Below, piece after piece: positions 60,177-64,000 of a stretch of DNA of 64,000 bases. This DNA is from Phalacrocorax aristotelis (taxonomy: Eukaryota; Chordata; Aves; Suliformes; Phalacrocoracidae): contig NC_134280.1 of NCBI RefSeq assembly GCF_949628215.1, positions 124,001 to 188,000 on the forward strand, written 5' to 3'. The notes beneath the pieces are model-generated. The model was not told where the DNA came from and made no database searches. It worked only from the letters and a program-made list of their open reading frames with translations. How positions within the stretch are numbered: position 1 is the stretch's first letter; each line of letters begins with the position of its first letter. Position numbers and translations under genes: made by a program.

Positions 60177-63100
60177 CCACCACACCCAGTTTGGGAACAA
60201 TTGCTTAAATTTGGATGCAGCATGGTGCCCTTCTTCAGGTTTGATTCTTAGGCACAAAAAATAGTGAACAATGAGTTGCTTTTCTGAATTTGACTTGAGA
60301 AAAGTATGCTTTATGCAGGTGCTCCCTTTTATTCTACGGTTTGCCGACCCACTGTAAGACCACTAAAAACCCAAAGTAATTAGCTAGTAGTAATGAGGAC
60401 ATGGAGAGGGGTAGTTGAGTTGCAAATGAGATAAGAAATGAGTAAGATTTATATTGATATCAGGTGTAAAATTGAACAACTTTGGGGTTTCTTTGGTTGG
60501 TTGTTTTTGGGTGAGAGATGTAATACGAGTCTGTCAGGTGAATACCTGTAAGTTGTAAAATAAACATGTTGGATATGTATTGCTGTATATCTGATCCTGC
60601 CCTTTCTAAGGCAAGCACAAAGGTGATTCCTGAACTAGTTCAACTTTATACTGCCGTCTGTCCAAGCCCTAGTGTGATTTAGCCAGGGAAACTCTAGACG
60701 TTAATGTATTTTGGGGGATGAAGGACATTTTTTTCCATATGGATTTAGAAGAATATTGTTGGTTTAAATTGTGTTTATGTTTGGAATGCTAAAAACAGCC
60801 TGAACAAAGTGAATAGTGGGCAGGGAGCCTGTAGAAATAGAACAGATTCAATTTACCAAGTGTCTGACACTTCTGTGACGGGAAGAAGTAAACACATGGG
60901 CAATGAGAAGCAAGGATGGGAGGTAAAGTTGAGATTGTAAAATGCGTACTTTACAGGTGTTATGAAGTAAAATTTCATAAAGTTGTTTGCAAGTTTTGTC
61001 TAGTGTTCACATACTTTGCTCCTATATATTTAACATACTGAGGTTTGAATGGCAGTAGTTGGACATCTAGCTGTGCGATCATATGTGTGTAGTAATCTAA
61101 AATTGTGCTGTGGTCAAGTTGCACTGTAAAATCAAGATGCAAGTTTGCACATTTAAAAACTAATCTAGAGTACCAGTATCTAACTGAATTTCGAGACTCT
61201 AAAAGTTGCTATCAAGGAATACATTCACTAAAGTCATGTTACGATGAGCCTGATGATGGACTGTGCGTTCTCATACTTGATGGAAAGCGTGTGTGCGCGT
61301 ATACGTGTGTGTATACACAAATATATATAGCGTTATCTACAAAATATGATTTTATCCATTCATGTATAATCTGTTTTATCTGAGGACCTATTTCTTTAGA
61401 TTCTCCTTCCTTTTTTGTCCCAGCTCTAATCTGGATTTTTTTTTAATCAGTTTGTATATACATCAAGAAATGTAGAGCTGAATGTAGTTTTGTTGGTTTT
61501 AGTGAAGCTGTGATAGTTTATTCTTCACGGTTGTCTGTAATAAGGATCTTACTAGACATGTTTATTTGGAAAAGAAAAAACAAATTGAGATTGTGTGCAT
61601 GTCTGTTATGTAAATACGGATTTTAAAATGATCAGATGTTTTCTAACACTTTTTACATATTTTGTCAATACATGAAAAGTTTTCTTTTTAGGTTTTCCAA
61701 AGGTAATTTACTTAAAACAAGCACAACCATGGAAAGGACATAGAATTTGGAGTTCTAATACTCTTGCACAATTCAGAGGAAGTAAATTGTATGTTAGAGC
61801 ACAGTTTACATGTATATCAATTGAATAAAGCATGGGCTTAGAGCGTGTAGAGGGGTTATATGTATCATCTGTTTTAGATGTATTACAGAGGTGATGTCAA
61901 GGTGAAAGCAGCCTTGCAGAATGGTTGGAAATCATTGATATTCTGACTCTGAGGCTGTAAATGGCTCTCTGGCAGATGGAGTCTTTGTCAAGGAAGAAAA
62001 ATGGCAGCTCTGGAACATCATAGATGTTTTTGCTTAGCAGCTCAGCACATAAGCTGTGACCTTCCAGTGTTCAGGAGTTCCTCCCGTGCTTTAATAAATT
62101 GTCCTCCACTTTTATTCCCTAAAAGTAGATAAATAGTAGTCATCATAATTCAGTACAATTTGGGATATTTCATTATGGAAAAACATAAGCGTGCTTCATT
62201 GCCAGATTTTTTTTTTTTTTTTAAAGTAAGCTTTGAAGGGTGCTTGCAATTTATCCATGAAGTGCCAGAAATAGCTTTTAACTAAGCACTGGATGTTACT
62301 GAAAAGAGAGGCGCGTGTGTGTTTGTGTGCATGCGTACAACTACTAGTACAGCACAATACGAGAACTGTGTATCTGAACCGTTAATTCTCTGTATGATTT
62401 ATTCCAGAAAAGTACAGAATTTTAGACTTCATATTGAAGAACCTGTTTCTGGTTAGTTCAGAGAGCATAAATATTATTGATAAATTCAGTCTCATTTCTG
62501 AGTTTTTTTTTTTTTTTTCTTTAGTGAGAAGAATTCAGGTATCTTAGTACCTGGCAACATCTAATTCTGTGTACTGTTGATATGGTTTCATCTGTGTTGT
62601 TCTATGAGGGTGAGTGTATGTTTATAGAATGAGGTTTTGCTTTTATCTGCAGAGTGACTGGTTTCTCATTCCTATGAGTGAAATTTGTGCCAAGTTGTGT
62701 AAACTGTGAAGTTTAATGTCCTGTGCTTAAGATACATGTGTGATTGCCTAGTGTCAACAGTTAGGTACCAGAATCACTTATCTCGTATGTACAGTAGATT
62801 TGGTTATCTCAGTGGCTTTCTCAGTTTGAATTAAGACTATGTCTTTTCACAGCTTTGTATGTTTTTAGGTCCCATATACACTAGTTTGCTTCCTAATAAA
62901 GCCATTGATGTTGGTGGTGGTTGTTGTAAATGGCTTCAAGAGCCTATAACATCTTGTAAAAGATGCTCAATTGGACAGTTGACCTATATTACAGGGTAAT
63001 AACTCATTGTTGAAAGTGCAAGCATTTCACAACTATCACCTGCCAGCCATAGTCTTTAGCTTACTTGACAATTGTTAGAATTATAGAGAGCAATCACTGT

Positions 63101-63723
63101 TCATCACAGAAGAAAATGACCCAGCACTTTCAAGGGTCAAGGTTGTTGCATTAGAGTCTTTTTCCTTCAAACCCTGGAGGTTGTAGTCTTTGCTTTTAAA
63201 GGTGAGCCTGCTATAGTTAACTGTGCCTCTATCTATTCAGTTTTGGTTGTTTTGAGATGTAACATGGATGGCGCTTTTTGCAGAAGGGCAAATGCTTTGT
63301 AATTGAAAGAGAAGCATTTTTGATAGCATGTGATTGAAAATAGCCTCATACATCTTTTTATTTGGACATTGTAATGCACGACTGAGGGTAAGACGGCTTC
63401 ATCTGATACATGCCTGGATGTTGTAGCGCATTTCTTTAGAAGTGAGGCAAATGCAAGGAAAAATAAGGCCATGTGTTACATGCTTTCAGCTTTCAAAGCT
63501 CTCAGTGACTTAAGTGCTTGTTAACTTAAAAAGGAAGAATTGGAGCACATATGAAGAGAGTTTATGGAAATTTTTATGCTTTCAGTTACTAACCTAGTTC
63601 ATTACATCCAGTATCTTGATGGTATTCTTCCCGGGTTGTATGGTGATGATTTGATATGACTGGCTCCAGGAATGGTTAAGTCCATTTCTAGATGTTTCAT
63701 TATTTTTCTCTTCTATTTTTCAG
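60177..63723. other. Intronic or intergenic stretch
   Basis: AT-rich single-copy DNA. It holds a 33-bp alternating purine-pyrimidine tract at 61287-61319 and long poly-T tracts near 62206-62222 and 62503-62518. No supported gene. Confidence 0.4.
61287..61319. repeat. 33-bp alternating purine-pyrimidine tract
   Basis: Uninterrupted RYRY sequence mixing GT, GC, TA and CA steps, followed by an (AT)n patch. Such tracts can adopt Z-DNA under negative supercoiling. No function is implied by sequence alone. Confidence 0.85.
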
Positions 63724-63782
63724 TCATCTCTTGTGCCTTCCTTTTCTTTGGTGTTATGATGGCCATCGTAACTACAGAATGA
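63724..63782 (+). other. Weak candidate last exon with hydrophobic C-terminus
   Basis: The acceptor ttctcttctatttttcag ends at 63723. One frame then reads ISCAFLFFGVMMAIVTTE and stops at TGA (63780-63782). The peptide is hydrophobic enough to form a membrane helix with a short polar tail, and an AATAAA follows about 40 bp later (63821-63826). This would fit a final exon of a membrane protein, but only 18 codons support it and no homology is recognised. Confidence 0.18.
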
Positions 63783-64000
63783 CTGAATGACTTCCTTATA
63801 CTCTCAAGATAAAAGGAGAAAATAAATTACAAATTACTTTTCATTTATTCCAAAGGAGTTCTGTATGCCGTTTTGGTATACTAAAGTAACTAATTGGTGG
63901 TTTGTCTTTGTGGAATTAGGGTGGAAAAGGAAAGGAGAAAACCAAGCAAAACACACGCCCCCAACCACAAAACCCCAACCGTACCAAATAAGCCAGTAAA
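63783..64000. other. Window end, nothing recognised
   Basis: AT-rich sequence ending in an A/C-rich run. No gene is supported. Confidence 0.4.

Noticed and set aside
62503..62537. Acceptor-like poly-T tract ending in ctttag with a nearby donor
   Set aside because: A plain poly-T run; the enclosed piece is about 14 bp with a poor donor (GTATCT).

Overview
The window reads as vertebrate, most likely avian, nuclear DNA. It is AT-leaning with very few long ORFs. It has two CpG islands and is dominated by CR1 LINE copies, most of them 5'-truncated. The intact 3' ends finish in the short ATTCTRTG-like ending seen in birds. Two retroviral-type LTRs lie on the minus strand. I saw no recognisable SINEs. 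There is no bacterial operon, CRISPR array, rRNA or recognisable tRNA. No full-length protein-coding gene can be supported, and almost every ORF is chance, a GC-island artefact or transposon debris.

Layout. 1-700: single-copy AT-rich DNA. 700-1420: CpG island 1, with two CCAAT boxes followed by a compound G-rich minisatellite (889-1246; units of 13, 19 and 14 bp). 1420-9700: mostly featureless, with one weak candidate exon near 2556-2797. 9740-11010: CpG island 2, the best promoter in the window. It has a palindromic CRE, an AATAAA-type TATA-like element, a GC-rich ATG-free first exon and a perfect AG|GTGAGT donor at 10162/10163 on the plus strand. A second CRE and a YY1-like site lie in the first 1.3 kb of the intron.

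10163-64000 is best read as the long intronic (or partly intergenic) sequence of the plus-strand gene that starts at CpG island 2. A 43-bp candidate exon at 49796-49838 has strong splice sites on both sides. Two weaker candidate terminal exons start at 58791 and 63724. I could not identify the gene. The first 22 kb is nearly free of recognisable repeats.

From about 22 kb onwards CR1 elements of several ages appear. Two are very old fragments (22375 and 40385). One is a 2.3-kb copy with a decayed reverse transcriptase (27195-29517). One is a minus-strand copy with an internal RT deletion (30131-31345). There are several 3'-end fragments, and a younger CR1 nested inside an older one (57515-58732). 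The LTR at 56279-56864 is a clean solo insertion with a 5-bp target duplication. The LTR-like block at 59593-60176 has two tandem 116-bp units where a U3 enhancer duplication would lie.

No new multi-gene system is evident. The most interesting signals are the compound minisatellite in a CpG-island promoter, the duplicated-U3 LTR, the nested and internally deleted CR1 copies, and the short candidate exon at 49.8 kb.
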